DNA from: Streptomyces xanthophaeus
GTDB taxonomy: Bacteria; Actinomycetota; Actinomycetes; Streptomycetales; Streptomycetaceae
Assembly: GCF_000725805.1 (NCBI RefSeq)
Contig: NZ_KL647137.1
Span: forward strand, 124,001 to 188,000
Reading direction: 5' to 3'
DNA: 64,000 bases
Shown in pieces: positions 7,443 through 15,810 of this stretch; positions within the stretch are counted from its first letter, which is position 1; each line of letters begins with the position of its first letter. The position numbers and the translations under genes are program-made. Below the pieces are notes generated by a model. The model saw only the letters and a list, made by a program, of their open reading frames with translations, was not told where the DNA came from and searched no databases.

Positions 7443-8186
7443 TCAGCGGCCGCCGGACACCCGGAGCACGGCCCCCGTCGTGTAGGAGGCGTCCGCGGAG
7501 AGCAGCCAGGCGATGGCCCCGGAGACCTCCTCCGGCCGGCCGGGCCGCCGCAGCGGGATCCCGGCGGCCGCCCGGGCCGGACGGTCGGGGTCGCCCATCG
7601 CCGTGTGCATGTCCGTCTCGATGATGCCGGGAGCCACCGCGTTGACCCGGATCCCGTCCGGGCCGAGTTCCTTGGCGAGCCCCACGGTCAGGGCGTCGGT
7701 GGCCGCCTTGGTCGCCGCGTAGTGCACGTAGTCCCCGGGGCTGCCGAGCGTGGCGGCGGCGGAGGAGACGTTCACGACGGCCCCGCCGCCCGCCTCCGCC
7801 ATGTCCCGTGCGGCCCGGCGGCAGCACAGCAGGTACCCGAGGAGGTTCACCTCCACCACCCGCCGCAGGTCCTCGGTGCGCGCGTCGGCGAGCCGCCCCA
7901 GCGGGCCGGTCACCCCGGCGTTGTTGACGAGCCCGGTCACCGTGCCCAGTTCGCCGCCGGCGACGTCGAACAGCCGCTCCACATCGGACTCCTGCGCGGT
8001 GTCGGCGCGCACCGTGACGCAGCGGGCACCGGCGGCCCGTACCCGCGCGGCCACGGCCTCGGCGGCCGAGGCGTCGCGGAGGTAGCCGAGCGCCAGATCG
8101 TGGCCGTCGGCGGCCAGCCTGAGACAGGTCGCCGCACCGATGCCCCTGCTGCCGCCGGTGACGACGGTGACGGGCCGAGCCGGCAT
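7443..8186 (-). CDS. Short-chain dehydrogenase/reductase (SDR)
   Basis: A 247-residue classical SDR. It has the NAD(P)-binding TGGSRGIG (~9-16), LVNNAGVTG, the serine of VNVSSAAATLG, the catalytic YxxxK in HYAATKAATDAL and the PG motif in VAPGIIETDMHT. FabG-like sequences with this pattern reduce or oxidise ketone/alcohol substrates; the substrate cannot be told. The ATG at 8186 follows GAGGAGG with a 5-base gap, so the longer upstream frame is not used. It diverges from the RNA ligase gene across 170 bp. Confidence 0.9.
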   Translation of the reverse strand: MPARPVTVVTGGSRGIGAATCLRLAADGHDLALGYLRDASAAEAVAARVRAAGARCVTVRADTAQESDVERLFDVAGGELGTVTGLVNNAGVTGPLGRLADARTEDLRRVVEVNLLGYLLCCRRAARDMAEAGGGAVVNVSSAAATLGSPGDYVHYAATKAATDALTVGLAKELGPDGIRVNAVAPGIIETDMHTAMGDPDRPARAAAGIPLRRPGRPEEVSGAIAWLLSADASYTTGAVLRVSGGR

Positions 8187-8356
8187 ACGAGCCTCCTCAA
8201 GTGTGGTGAGCCGCGGCAGGCTAACACCGCGATAAGCGGTGGACCAGCGCAAATGCCGGGGCCGAGACTGGGCTTCACCGGTGCGGGCGACCACCGCACC
8301 CGGTGAGAACGCCCTGCCCGGACGCCGCCCGGCCACGAAACTCCAGGAGCCCAGCC

Positions 8357-9433
8357 ATGTCGACCTTGCGGGTCACCGCCGAAGAACTGACCGTCCACGA
8401 GCACCCGAACGCCGACGCCCTGGAACTGGCCCAGGTGGGCCTCTACCGCGCCGTCATCGCCAAGGGGGCCTACCGGACCGGCGAGTTCGCCCTCTACATA
8501 CCCGAACAGGCCGTCCTGCCTGCCGATCTGATCGAGGAGCTCGGCCTGACCGGCCGGCTCGCCGGAGGCTCCTCGGACCGGGTCAAGGCGGTCCGGCTGC
8601 GCGGCGAACTCTCCCAGGGCCTGGTGTGCAGGCCGCGCGCCCTGGCCGACGTCGACCTCGCGCAGGCCGCCGCGGAGGGCACGGACTTCGCCGGACTGCT
8701 CGGCATCACCAAATGGGCGCCACCGGTCCCCACGACCATGAACGGCGACGTGGAGTCCGCCCCCGACCTGCTGCCGTGGGTCGACATCGAGAACCTCCAG
8801 CGCTACCCGAAGATCTTCGAGCCCGGCGAGCAGGTCGTCCTCACGGAGAAACTGCACGGCACCGCCTGCCTGTTCACGTACGTCGTCCAGGACGAGCGGG
8901 TCCAGGTCACGTCCAAGGGGTTCGGTTCGAAGGGACTGGCCCTCAAGGAGGACGAGCGCAACCTGTACTGGCGGGCCGTACGGGGCCACGGCGTCGAGGC
9001 CGTCGCCGCGGAACTGGCCGCCCGGCTCGGGGCGACCCGCGTCGGGATCTTCGGCGAGGTCTACGGGAAGGGCGTCCAGGACCTGGCGTACGGCACCGAA
9101 CCGTCCACCGCCGACGTGCCGCCCGCCTACGCCGTCTTCGACGTCTCCGCCGAGATCGACGGGCAGGTGCAGTGGCTGGACCCGGCCGCCGTGCTGAAGG
9201 ACGGCGAACTGCCGCTGGTGCCGCACCTGTACGAGGGCCCGTACGACCTGGACGTGGTGCTGGAGCTGGCCAGCGGCCGGGAGACCGTGTCCGGGCGGGG
9301 CCTGCACCTGCGGGAAGGCGTCGTCATCCGGCCGCGTACCGAGCGCTACAGCCCGGTGGTCGGCGGGCGCGCCATCGCGAAGGCGGTCAGCCCGGCCTAC
9401 CTGACCCGCAAGGGCGGCACGGAGTACGAGTGA
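8357..9433 (+). CDS. RNA ligase (ATP), Deinococcus Rnl5/DraRnl-like
   Basis: A 358-residue ATP-dependent RNA ligase of the type first characterised from Deinococcus radiodurans, which seals nicks with an RNA 3'-OH end. Residues ~1-115 form an N-terminal OB-like region (STLRVTAEELTVHEHPNAD). The nucleotidyltransferase domain follows, with motif I LTEKLHGTA and adenylated Lys165. Later motifs include IFGEVYGKGVQDL (motif III/IIIa area), EGVVIRP (motif IV) and AKAVSPAYL (motif V region). CAGGAG lies seven bases before the ATG. An HD-domain gene follows after 59 bases, so a joint role in RNA end processing and repair is plausible (inference). Confidence 0.85.
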   Translation: MSTLRVTAEELTVHEHPNADALELAQVGLYRAVIAKGAYRTGEFALYIPEQAVLPADLIEELGLTGRLAGGSSDRVKAVRLRGELSQGLVCRPRALADVDLAQAAAEGTDFAGLLGITKWAPPVPTTMNGDVESAPDLLPWVDIENLQRYPKIFEPGEQVVLTEKLHGTACLFTYVVQDERVQVTSKGFGSKGLALKEDERNLYWRAVRGHGVEAVAAELAARLGATRVGIFGEVYGKGVQDLAYGTEPSTADVPPAYAVFDVSAEIDGQVQWLDPAAVLKDGELPLVPHLYEGPYDLDVVLELASGRETVSGRGLHLREGVVIRPRTERYSPVVGGRAIAKAVSPAYLTRKGGTEYE

Positions 9434-9492
9434 CCGGCCCTGGCGGCGGCGTGCTCGGGGGAGTGGTCGGCGGCCGGTTCTAGGATGATCCG

Positions 9493-10092
9493 ATGACTGT
9501 CGCCGATTCCCTGGAGCGGGCGCTCGGCGCCCCGGGCGGGCCCGCGCTGCGGCCGTTGCCGCCCGTCGTGGCCACCCTGCTGCGGACCCTCGCCGCGCCG
9601 CCGCGGCTCGCCGCGCACCTGCGGCTCGTGCACGACGTCGCGCACGAGCTGACGGACTGGACCGCCGGGTACGCCCCGGGACTGGCCGTGGACCGGGAGG
9701 CCGTGCTCTTCGGGGCCGCCACGCACGACATCGGCAAGGCGGTGCACCCCGAGGAGCTCGCCGGGCCCGGCTCCGCGCACGAGCCGGCCGGGCGGGAACT
9801 CCTGCTCGCGCACGGGTTCACCGAGCGCGAGGCCCGGTTCGCCGCCACGCACGCCACGTGGGCCGCGCCCGGCGTGAGCACCGAGGAACTGCTCGTCAGC
9901 ACCGCCGACAAGGTGTGGAAGGGCAAGCGGGTCCAGGACCTGGAGGACCTGCTGGCCGGCCGGCTCGCCGCCGCGGCCGGCGCCGAGGCCTGGGAGGCCT
10001 ACCTCGCGCTGGACGAGGTGCTCGAACGGATCGCCGAGGGCGCGCACGGACGGCTGGGCTTCCAGGCCGAGTTCGGTGTGCACGGAGGCTGA
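9493..10092 (+). CDS. HD-domain phosphohydrolase
   Basis: A 199-residue HD-superfamily protein. Metal-binding residues are visible at His47-Asp48 within LRLVHDVAH, His78-Asp79 in ATHDIGK, and the later STADKVW aspartate. HD enzymes hydrolyse phosphoesters, often of nucleotides; the substrate here is unknown. The ATG at 9493 follows AGGA with a 7-base gap. It sits 59 bases downstream of the RNA ligase on the same strand, consistent with co-transcription and a possible end-healing role, which remains inference. Confidence 0.75.
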   Translation: MTVADSLERALGAPGGPALRPLPPVVATLLRTLAAPPRLAAHLRLVHDVAHELTDWTAGYAPGLAVDREAVLFGAATHDIGKAVHPEELAGPGSAHEPAGRELLLAHGFTEREARFAATHATWAAPGVSTEELLVSTADKVWKGKRVQDLEDLLAGRLAAAAGAEAWEAYLALDEVLERIAEGAHGRLGFQAEFGVHGG

Positions 10093-10143
10093 GACGCCTT
10101 CGGTGCAAGGGCGTTGACAGGCTGAGGGGCGGCCGGGGATCAT

Positions 10144-10163
10144 CCGGGAGAGCGCTCTCCCGG
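10144..10163. promoter_or_regulatory. Perfect 20-bp palindrome, LacI-type operator for the GH3 gene
   Basis: The palindrome has half-sites CCGGGAGAGC and GCTCTCCCGG with a central CG, the arrangement typical of LacI-family operators. It lies 70 bases upstream of the GH3 beta-glucosidase start. The LacI-type regulator encoded at 12801 is the obvious candidate to bind it. A related site occurs at 24405-24420. Confidence 0.75.
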
Positions 10164-10233
10164 TTCCGTCCCTCAGCTCCGTCCCTCAGCTCCGTCTCCC
10201 GTCTCCCGCCTCCGGGCGAAAGGGGCCATCGGC

Positions 10234-12783
10234 ATGCACGTCGACCCGGACCGGCTCGCGGACAAGCTCGACCTGCACGCGGGCGTACGGCTGCTGACCG
10301 GCGCCGATACCTGGCGCACCCACCCCGAACCGAACGTCGGGCTGGCCGAGATGGTCTTCTCCGACGGCCCGGCGGGGGTGCGCGGACCCGGCTGGGACGA
10401 GCGCTCCACCTCGGCCCTGCTGCCCTGCGCCGGGGCGCTGGGCGCGCTCTGGGACGAGGAACGGGTGCTGCGCCTCGGCGCGCTCCTGGGCGACGAGGCC
10501 CGCCGCAAGGGGGTGCACGTGCTGCTCGCCCCCACCCTGAACCTGCACCGCAGTCCGCTCGCCGGACGCCACTTCGAGTGCTACGCCGAGGACCCCCTGC
10601 TCGCGGGCCGCACCGGGGCGGCGCTCGTACGGGGCATCCAGTCCCGGGGCGTGGCGGCGACGGCCAAGCACTACGTCGGCAACGACTCCGAGACGCAGCG
10701 GCTCACCCTCGACGCACGGATCGCGGAACGGGTGCTGCGCGAGCTGTACCTGGCGCCCTTCGAGGCCGCCGTGCGTGCCGGTGTCTGGGTGGTGATGTCC
10801 GCCTACAACGGGGTCAACGGGGCGACCATGACCGAGAGTTCCCTGCTCCAGGAGCCGCTCAAGGGGGAGTGGGGCTTCGACGGTGTGGTGGTCTCCGACT
10901 GGGGCGCGGTCCGGTCCACGGTCGCCTCGGCCCTCGCGGCACAGGACCTCCTGATGCCGGGCCCGGACGGGTCGTGGGGCGAGGCCCTGGTGAAGGCGGT
11001 GGGACACGGCCGCGTACCGGCCGCGGCCATCCACGACAAGACGACCCGCCTCCTGCGCCTCGCCGTCCGAGTGGGCGCCCTCACGACCCCCGAAGCCGCC
11101 ACGCCGCCGGGCGCCGCCACTGGCCCCCACGCGCCTGCGCGGCCCGCCGCCGGCGCCGCCACAGCGGCCGGGGCTGCCACCAGCGCTGAGCCCGGCACCG
11201 GCACCCGCGCTGAGGCGGCTCCCGGTTCCGGTGGGGTGCGGGGGCTGCTGCGGGAGAGTGCTGCCGCGAGTTTCGTCCTGTTGGAGAACCGGGGCGCGCT
11301 GCCCCTGGATCCCGGTGCGCTGACCAGCCTCGCCGTCATCGGGACGCACGCTGCCCACCCCCGCGTCCAGGGCGGCGGCAGCTCCGAGGTGTTCCCGCAC
11401 GCCGTGGTCACTCCGCTGGCCGGGCTGCGTGCCGCGCTGCCGCCGCAGATACGGCTGCGCCACGCGCCCGGGCCGCCGCCCCTTGGTCCCGAGGCAGCGG
11501 TGGGCCCGGCTGCGCTCGGTGCACCGTACGCCCGCGACCCCGCGACGGGTGCCCCCGGCGTAGGGCTGCGGGTGCTGGACGCCGCCGGAGCCGTGCTGTA
11601 CCGCGCGCACCAGCCCTCCGGCCGGGTCCTGGAGCCCGAACTCCCCCCGGGCGCCCACACCGTCGAGCTGCTGGCGGAACTCGACCCCGACGTGAGCGGG
11701 ACCTGGACCCTCGGCCTCGGCGGGTTCGGTGCGCTCGGCCTCGACGTGGACGGGACGACCGTACTGGCGGGGGAGTTCCCGCCCGAGAGTGACGATCCGG
11801 CCGTGGTCCACATCCACCCGCCCCAGCGGACCGTCCGCGTCCGGCTCACGGCCGGCCGGCGGGTCCAGGTCCGCGCGCACCGCCGGCTGGACCCCGGCAC
11901 CGGGCGGGCCACCGTCCTGACGGCCGCCCCGCCCGCCCCCGACCCGGCGCGGGCGCTCGCCGAGGCCGTGGCAACCGCCAGGGGCGCCGACGCGGCCGTG
12001 GTCTTCGTCGGCACCACCGAGGGCGGTGAGTCCGAGGGCCGCGACCGCACCTCGCTGCACCTGCCCGCCCCGGCCGACCTGCTGGTCCGGGAGGTCACCC
12101 GCGCCAACCCCCGTACCGTCGTGGTCGTGAATTCCGGCGGGCCCGTCGAACTCCCCTGGCGCGCGGACGCCGCCGCCGTCCTCCTCACCTGGTTCCCCGG
12201 CCAGGAGGCCGGGCACGCCCTCGCCGACGTCCTCCTCGGCCACGCCGAACCGGGCGGACGGCTCCCCACCACCTGGCCCGCCACCCTCGCCGACGCCCCC
12301 GTCCGCACCACCCGGCCCACCCGCGGGGTGCTCCCGTACGAGGAGGGGCTGCACATCGGCTACCGCGCCTGGCTACGGGCCGGCACGGTCCCCGCGTACT
12401 GGCTCGGCCACGGACTCGGCTACACCAGCTGGGAGTACGAACGGCTCGGCGCGCCCCGGCGGCTGCCGGACGGCGGCCACGAGATCACCGTCGAGCTGCG
12501 CAACGCCGGTGCCAGGCGCGGCCGCGAGGTGGTCCAGCTCCACCTGGCGCGCCCCGGCTCCGCGGTCGAACGCCCGGTGCGCTGGCTCGCCGGGTGGGCG
12601 GCGGTGGAGGCGGGGCCCGGGGAGCGGGTGGCGGCGTCGGTACGGGTCCCTCCGCGGGCCCTGCAGCACTGGTCCGCGGACCGCGGCGGCTGGGTGACGG
12701 AGCCGGGCCGGTTCACGGTCCTGGCGGGCCCCAACGCGGGGAACCTGCCGCTCCGGACAGACCTGGAGTGCGCGGGTCCGTAG
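10234..12783 (+). CDS. Beta-glucosidase, GH3 family with PA14 insert
   Basis: An 849-residue GH3 glycosidase. The N-terminal barrel carries AEMVFSDGPAGVRGP, the AKHYVGNDSE substrate loop and the nucleophile Asp222 in VVVSDWGAV. An Ala/Pro/Thr-rich low-complexity linker (~290-325) precedes the C-terminal alpha/beta domain. A PA14-like module is inserted (~445-560) and a fibronectin-III-like domain ends the protein. No signal peptide is seen, so it probably cleaves imported oligosaccharides in the cytoplasm. AAAGGGG lies eight bases before the ATG. It is followed 17 bases later by its likely LacI regulator. Confidence 0.9.
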   Translation: MHVDPDRLADKLDLHAGVRLLTGADTWRTHPEPNVGLAEMVFSDGPAGVRGPGWDERSTSALLPCAGALGALWDEERVLRLGALLGDEARRKGVHVLLAPTLNLHRSPLAGRHFECYAEDPLLAGRTGAALVRGIQSRGVAATAKHYVGNDSETQRLTLDARIAERVLRELYLAPFEAAVRAGVWVVMSAYNGVNGATMTESSLLQEPLKGEWGFDGVVVSDWGAVRSTVASALAAQDLLMPGPDGSWGEALVKAVGHGRVPAAAIHDKTTRLLRLAVRVGALTTPEAATPPGAATGPHAPARPAAGAATAAGAATSAEPGTGTRAEAAPGSGGVRGLLRESAAASFVLLENRGALPLDPGALTSLAVIGTHAAHPRVQGGGSSEVFPHAVVTPLAGLRAALPPQIRLRHAPGPPPLGPEAAVGPAALGAPYARDPATGAPGVGLRVLDAAGAVLYRAHQPSGRVLEPELPPGAHTVELLAELDPDVSGTWTLGLGGFGALGLDVDGTTVLAGEFPPESDDPAVVHIHPPQRTVRVRLTAGRRVQVRAHRRLDPGTGRATVLTAAPPAPDPARALAEAVATARGADAAVVFVGTTEGGESEGRDRTSLHLPAPADLLVREVTRANPRTVVVVNSGGPVELPWRADAAAVLLTWFPGQEAGHALADVLLGHAEPGGRLPTTWPATLADAPVRTTRPTRGVLPYEEGLHIGYRAWLRAGTVPAYWLGHGLGYTSWEYERLGAPRRLPDGGHEITVELRNAGARRGREVVQLHLARPGSAVERPVRWLAGWAAVEAGPGERVAASVRVPPRALQHWSADRGGWVTEPGRFTVLAGPNAGNLPLRTDLECAGP

Positions 12784-12800
12784 GCCGCTACAGTGCGGCC

Positions 12801-13871
12801 ATGGACACGGGGCGGGGCAGGGAAAAGGGTGCGGCGCCGGGTACCGGAACGCCGCCGACCCTGGAGGACGTGGCCCGGGCAGCCGGGGTGTCCCGGGCCA
12901 CGGTGTCGCGGGTGGTGAACGGGGTCCGCAATGTGGATCCGGCCATCCAGCAGGCCGTCCAGCGGGCCGTCTCGGCCACCGGGTACGTGCCGAACCGGGC
13001 GGCCCGTTCGCTGGTGACCCGGCGCTCCGGGGCCGTGGCGCTGGTGGTGTCCGGCGCGGGCTCGGAAACCACGGGGGAGCGCGACGCGTTCGCCTCCCGG
13101 GTCTTCCAGGACCCCTTCTTCGGCCGGGCCGTCAGTGGGGTGGTGCGGGCGCTGCGGCCGCGCGGGGTGCACCCGGTGCTCATGCTGGCCGACACCTATG
13201 TGGACCGTGCCGAGGTGCTGGCCTACCTCGGGCAGGGCAGTGCGGACGGGGCCCTGCTGGTGACCACGCACCCGCGGGACCCGCTGCCGGGGATGCTGGC
13301 GGTGGCCGGACTGCCGGCCGTGCTGTTCGCCCGCCCGGCAGCCGGGGTGCTGCTCGACCACGTGGACCTGCGGCACGGCGAGGGCGGTGCGCTGGCCGCC
13401 CGGCACCTGCTGGCGCGGGGGTGCGGCCGGCTCGGGGTGATAGCGGGCCCGGCGGACGTCCCGGCGAGCCGGGAACGGGTGGCGGGCTTCCAGGCGGCGG
13501 CGGCCCGCCGGGTGCCGGTCGCCGAGGGCGACTTCACGCTCGAAGGCGGCGAGCAGGCGATGCGCGGCCTGCTGGCCCAGCGGCCGGACCTGGACGGGGT
13601 GTTCGCCGCCAACGACCTGATGGCGCAGGGGGCGGCGCTGGTGCTGCGCGAGCACGGCCGCCGGATACCCGAGGACGTGGCGGTCGTCGGCTTCGACGAC
13701 TCGAGCGCCGCCACGGCGTGCCGGCCGAGGCTGACGACGGTGCGGCAGCCGGTGGAGGACATGGCGGCGGAGATGGTGCGGTTGCTGTTGGACCGGGTCG
13801 GGGGTGCCGCGGGGGCCGAGCCGCGGGGCGTGCTGTTCACCCCGGAACTGGTGGTCCGAGCCTCGTCCTGA
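12801..13871 (+). CDS. LacI-family transcriptional repressor
   Basis: A 356-residue LacI/GalR regulator. The N-terminal HTH (TLEDVARAAGVSRATVSRVV, hinge helix RAARSLVTRRS) is followed by a periplasmic-binding-protein-like sensor domain ending VAVVGFDDSSAAT and RLTTVRQP. The ATG at 12801 places the HTH at residues ~18-65. It lies 17 bases after the GH3 gene and is probably co-transcribed with it. Likely targets are the palindromes at 10144 and 24405; the inducer is probably a gluco-oligosaccharide (inference). Confidence 0.88.
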   Translation: MDTGRGREKGAAPGTGTPPTLEDVARAAGVSRATVSRVVNGVRNVDPAIQQAVQRAVSATGYVPNRAARSLVTRRSGAVALVVSGAGSETTGERDAFASRVFQDPFFGRAVSGVVRALRPRGVHPVLMLADTYVDRAEVLAYLGQGSADGALLVTTHPRDPLPGMLAVAGLPAVLFARPAAGVLLDHVDLRHGEGGALAARHLLARGCGRLGVIAGPADVPASRERVAGFQAAAARRVPVAEGDFTLEGGEQAMRGLLAQRPDLDGVFAANDLMAQGAALVLREHGRRIPEDVAVVGFDDSSAATACRPRLTTVRQPVEDMAAEMVRLLLDRVGGAAGAEPRGVLFTPELVVRASS

Positions 13872-13904
13872 CCCTGTCCCGCCCCTGACGGGGCCCGGGC
13901 TGCG

Positions 13905-14300
13905 CCGAGCCTTTCTGGGGCTCCGCCCCAGACCCCGCTCCTCAATCGCCGGAGGGGCTGATTTTTGCCTCGTTGCAGCGGGGGCTGTCCGGTACGGGTC
14001 GGGGAGCGGTGCCCCTCCGGGGTATCTCCTCGGCTCGCGCACTGAGCCCCGTCGGACACGTTCGGCCCTGGTTGCGCGCTCGTCCTGCGGGGACACCCCC
14101 GGCCAGCACATCCAACGCCCCGCCTGGGCAAAAATCAGCCCTGCCGGCGCTTGAGGCGCGGGGTCCGGGGCAGAGCCCCGTAGCAGCGGCGCCGCAGGCG
14201 GGACACCACCCCACGGCCGAGCCCCGCACGGGACACCGCGGAGCCCCGTAGCAGCGGCGCCGCAGCCAGGCCACGACCCCACCGCCGAGCCCCGCAGGGA
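13905..14300. repeat. Dispersed intergenic repeat element, copy A
   Basis: This ~400-bp non-coding stretch between the convergent LacI and ROK genes shares many blocks with 32580-33245. These include the CTCGTTGCAGCGG stretch near 13970, the block 13999-14052 (also 32753-32806), TTGCGCGCTCGTCCTGCGGGG-like sequence, the CCAGCACATCCAACGCC block near 14103 and the block 14150-14200 (also 33125-33180). It is full of short inverted repeats and has no plausible ORF. A terminator or repeat-element role is possible. Confidence 0.8.
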
Positions 14301-14305
14301 CAGGG

Positions 14306-15616
14306 TCAGACCCCGCGGCCCGCCGCCCCGCTCCGGACCTCCAAAGACTTCCGCCAGCCCGGCTGTTCCACGGCCGGCTCCGCCGGCACACGGCGGCCGC
14401 CCGTGGCGAAGAACGCCGACAGGGGGAGCGTGGCCGCGCCGACCGTGACCGCGTCCGGGCCCAGGGAGCCCATGCCGATGCTGACCCGCCCGGCGGGATG
14501 GCGCAGGGAGTAGCGCGTCGCGTGTTCCCGTACGGCGTCCAGGATGTGCGGGCCCAGCATCAGTCCGGCCCAGCCGCCGATCAGGATCCGCTCCGGCTGG
14601 AAGAGGTTGATCAGGTCCGACAGTCCCGCGCCCAGGTACTCCGCCGTCTCCTCCAGCACCTCCACGGCCACCGGATCCCGCGTACCCGCCGCCGCCAGCA
14701 GGGCGGCCAGCGCCTCCTCCTCGTCCGCCAGGTCCCCGGGGCCGCCGCCGCGTTCCGCCCACCGCGCCAGCAGGGATTCCGCGCCCGTGTAGGCCTCCAG
14801 GCAGCCCAGGGCTCCGCAGCGGCAGCGCCGGCCCCGCACCGAGACCGTCAGGTGGCCCCACTCCAGCGGGGTCCCCTCCGTCGTGCCGCCGTCCGGCGAG
14901 CCGTCGGTGATCAGGCTCGCGCCGACGCCCGAGCCGAAGAGGACCACGACCGCCTCGCGGGCCCCGCGCCCGGCGCCGAACCACATCTCGGCCTGGCCGA
15001 GGGTGCGGGCGCCGTTGTCGATGATGTACGGGACCTCGTCCGGGAGCGCCCGGGTGGCGCGCAGCAGGGCCTCCAGCGGGACGGCGTCCCAGCCGATGGT
15101 CTGGCCGTGCACGACGGCGCCGCCGGGTGCGTCGCGGTCCACTATGCCGGGCACTCCGACGCCGACGCCCAGCAGCCGCTGCGTACCGGCCCCGGCCTCG
15201 GCGAGCACGGCGGCGATGCCGGCCTGGATGTGGTCGACGATCGGGCCCACGTCGTAGCAGCCGCGCGGCGTCAACGGCATCTCGGCTCGCGCCAGTTCGG
15301 TGAGGGCGAGGTCGAACAGCTCGACGCGCACCCGGGTTTCGCCGACGTCGACGCCGATCATGTGGGCGCTGCCGGGTGTCACACGCAGCAGGGTGCGGGG
15401 CCTGCCGCCGTCGGAGTCGACGACGCCCGCTTCCTCCAGCAGGCCGTCGGCGACGAGTTCGCCGACGACGTTGCTGACGGAGCCGGAGCTCAACCCGGTG
15501 GCGGGTCCGAGTTCCTGACGGCTCATCGGTCCGCCGAAATACAGCCGCTGGAGTACCGCGCTGCGGTTGCCACGCCGCAGGTCCCGCACCGTTCGTCCGC
15601 TACGACCCGTCGTCAT
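14306..15616 (-). CDS. ROK-family transcriptional repressor (XylR/NagC-like)
   Basis: A 436-residue ROK regulator. The N-terminal winged HTH (GGPMSRQELGPATGLSSGSV) is followed by an actin-like sugar-binding ROK domain with IGVDVGETRVRVEL (phosphate loop), VGVPGIVDRD and WGHLTV. The zinc-binding CRCGALGCLE matches the CxCGxxGCxE signature. Catalytic sugar-kinase activity is not implied. The ATG at 15616 has AAGGAG four bases upstream. It diverges from the sugar ABC importer operon and very likely represses it. Confidence 0.9.
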   Translation of the reverse strand: MTTGRSGRTVRDLRRGNRSAVLQRLYFGGPMSRQELGPATGLSSGSVSNVVGELVADGLLEEAGVVDSDGGRPRTLLRVTPGSAHMIGVDVGETRVRVELFDLALTELARAEMPLTPRGCYDVGPIVDHIQAGIAAVLAEAGAGTQRLLGVGVGVPGIVDRDAPGGAVVHGQTIGWDAVPLEALLRATRALPDEVPYIIDNGARTLGQAEMWFGAGRGAREAVVVLFGSGVGASLITDGSPDGGTTEGTPLEWGHLTVSVRGRRCRCGALGCLEAYTGAESLLARWAERGGGPGDLADEEEALAALLAAAGTRDPVAVEVLEETAEYLGAGLSDLINLFQPERILIGGWAGLMLGPHILDAVREHATRYSLRHPAGRVSIGMGSLGPDAVTVGAATLPLSAFFATGGRRVPAEPAVEQPGWRKSLEVRSGAAGRGV

Positions 15617-15666
15617 GTGGCTCCTTCCGCCCCGGCATCGCTCGCAACATACCCTTGCGCGACCCC

Positions 15667-15713
15667 TTGACGCGACCCTTTCGCGAGGCTTAACTCACGT
15701 CCTAAATTAAGGC
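15667..15713 (+). promoter_or_regulatory. Promoter and ROK-type operator of the sugar ABC/GH1 operon
   Basis: TTGACG (15667-15672) and TTAACT (15690-15695) are 17 bases apart and form a good housekeeping promoter for the downstream operon. An imperfect inverted repeat, GGCTTAA (15687-15693) and TTAAGGC (15707-15713), overlaps the -10 region in an AT-rich patch of the kind ROK repressors bind. A repressor bound here would block transcription of the importer genes. Confidence 0.55.
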
Positions 15714-15810
15714 CTGGACAAAAACAGTCGCAGCAGAGGTCCCGCGCAGACGACGCACGGTACTTCCTCGCCGGCCTTTCCCCGACCTCGCCGAAAGGGG
15801 CCGATCCGTC

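Noticed and set aside
8239..9483. 414-codon frame overlapping the RNA ligase gene
   Set aside because: Low-complexity Arg/Gly/Pro translation typical of the wrong frame. The ligase motifs are in the other frame.
13905..14300. CRISPR array or IS element
   Set aside because: The region is repetitive but has no regular spacing, no cas or transposase gene and no terminal inverted repeats or target duplications that I can define.
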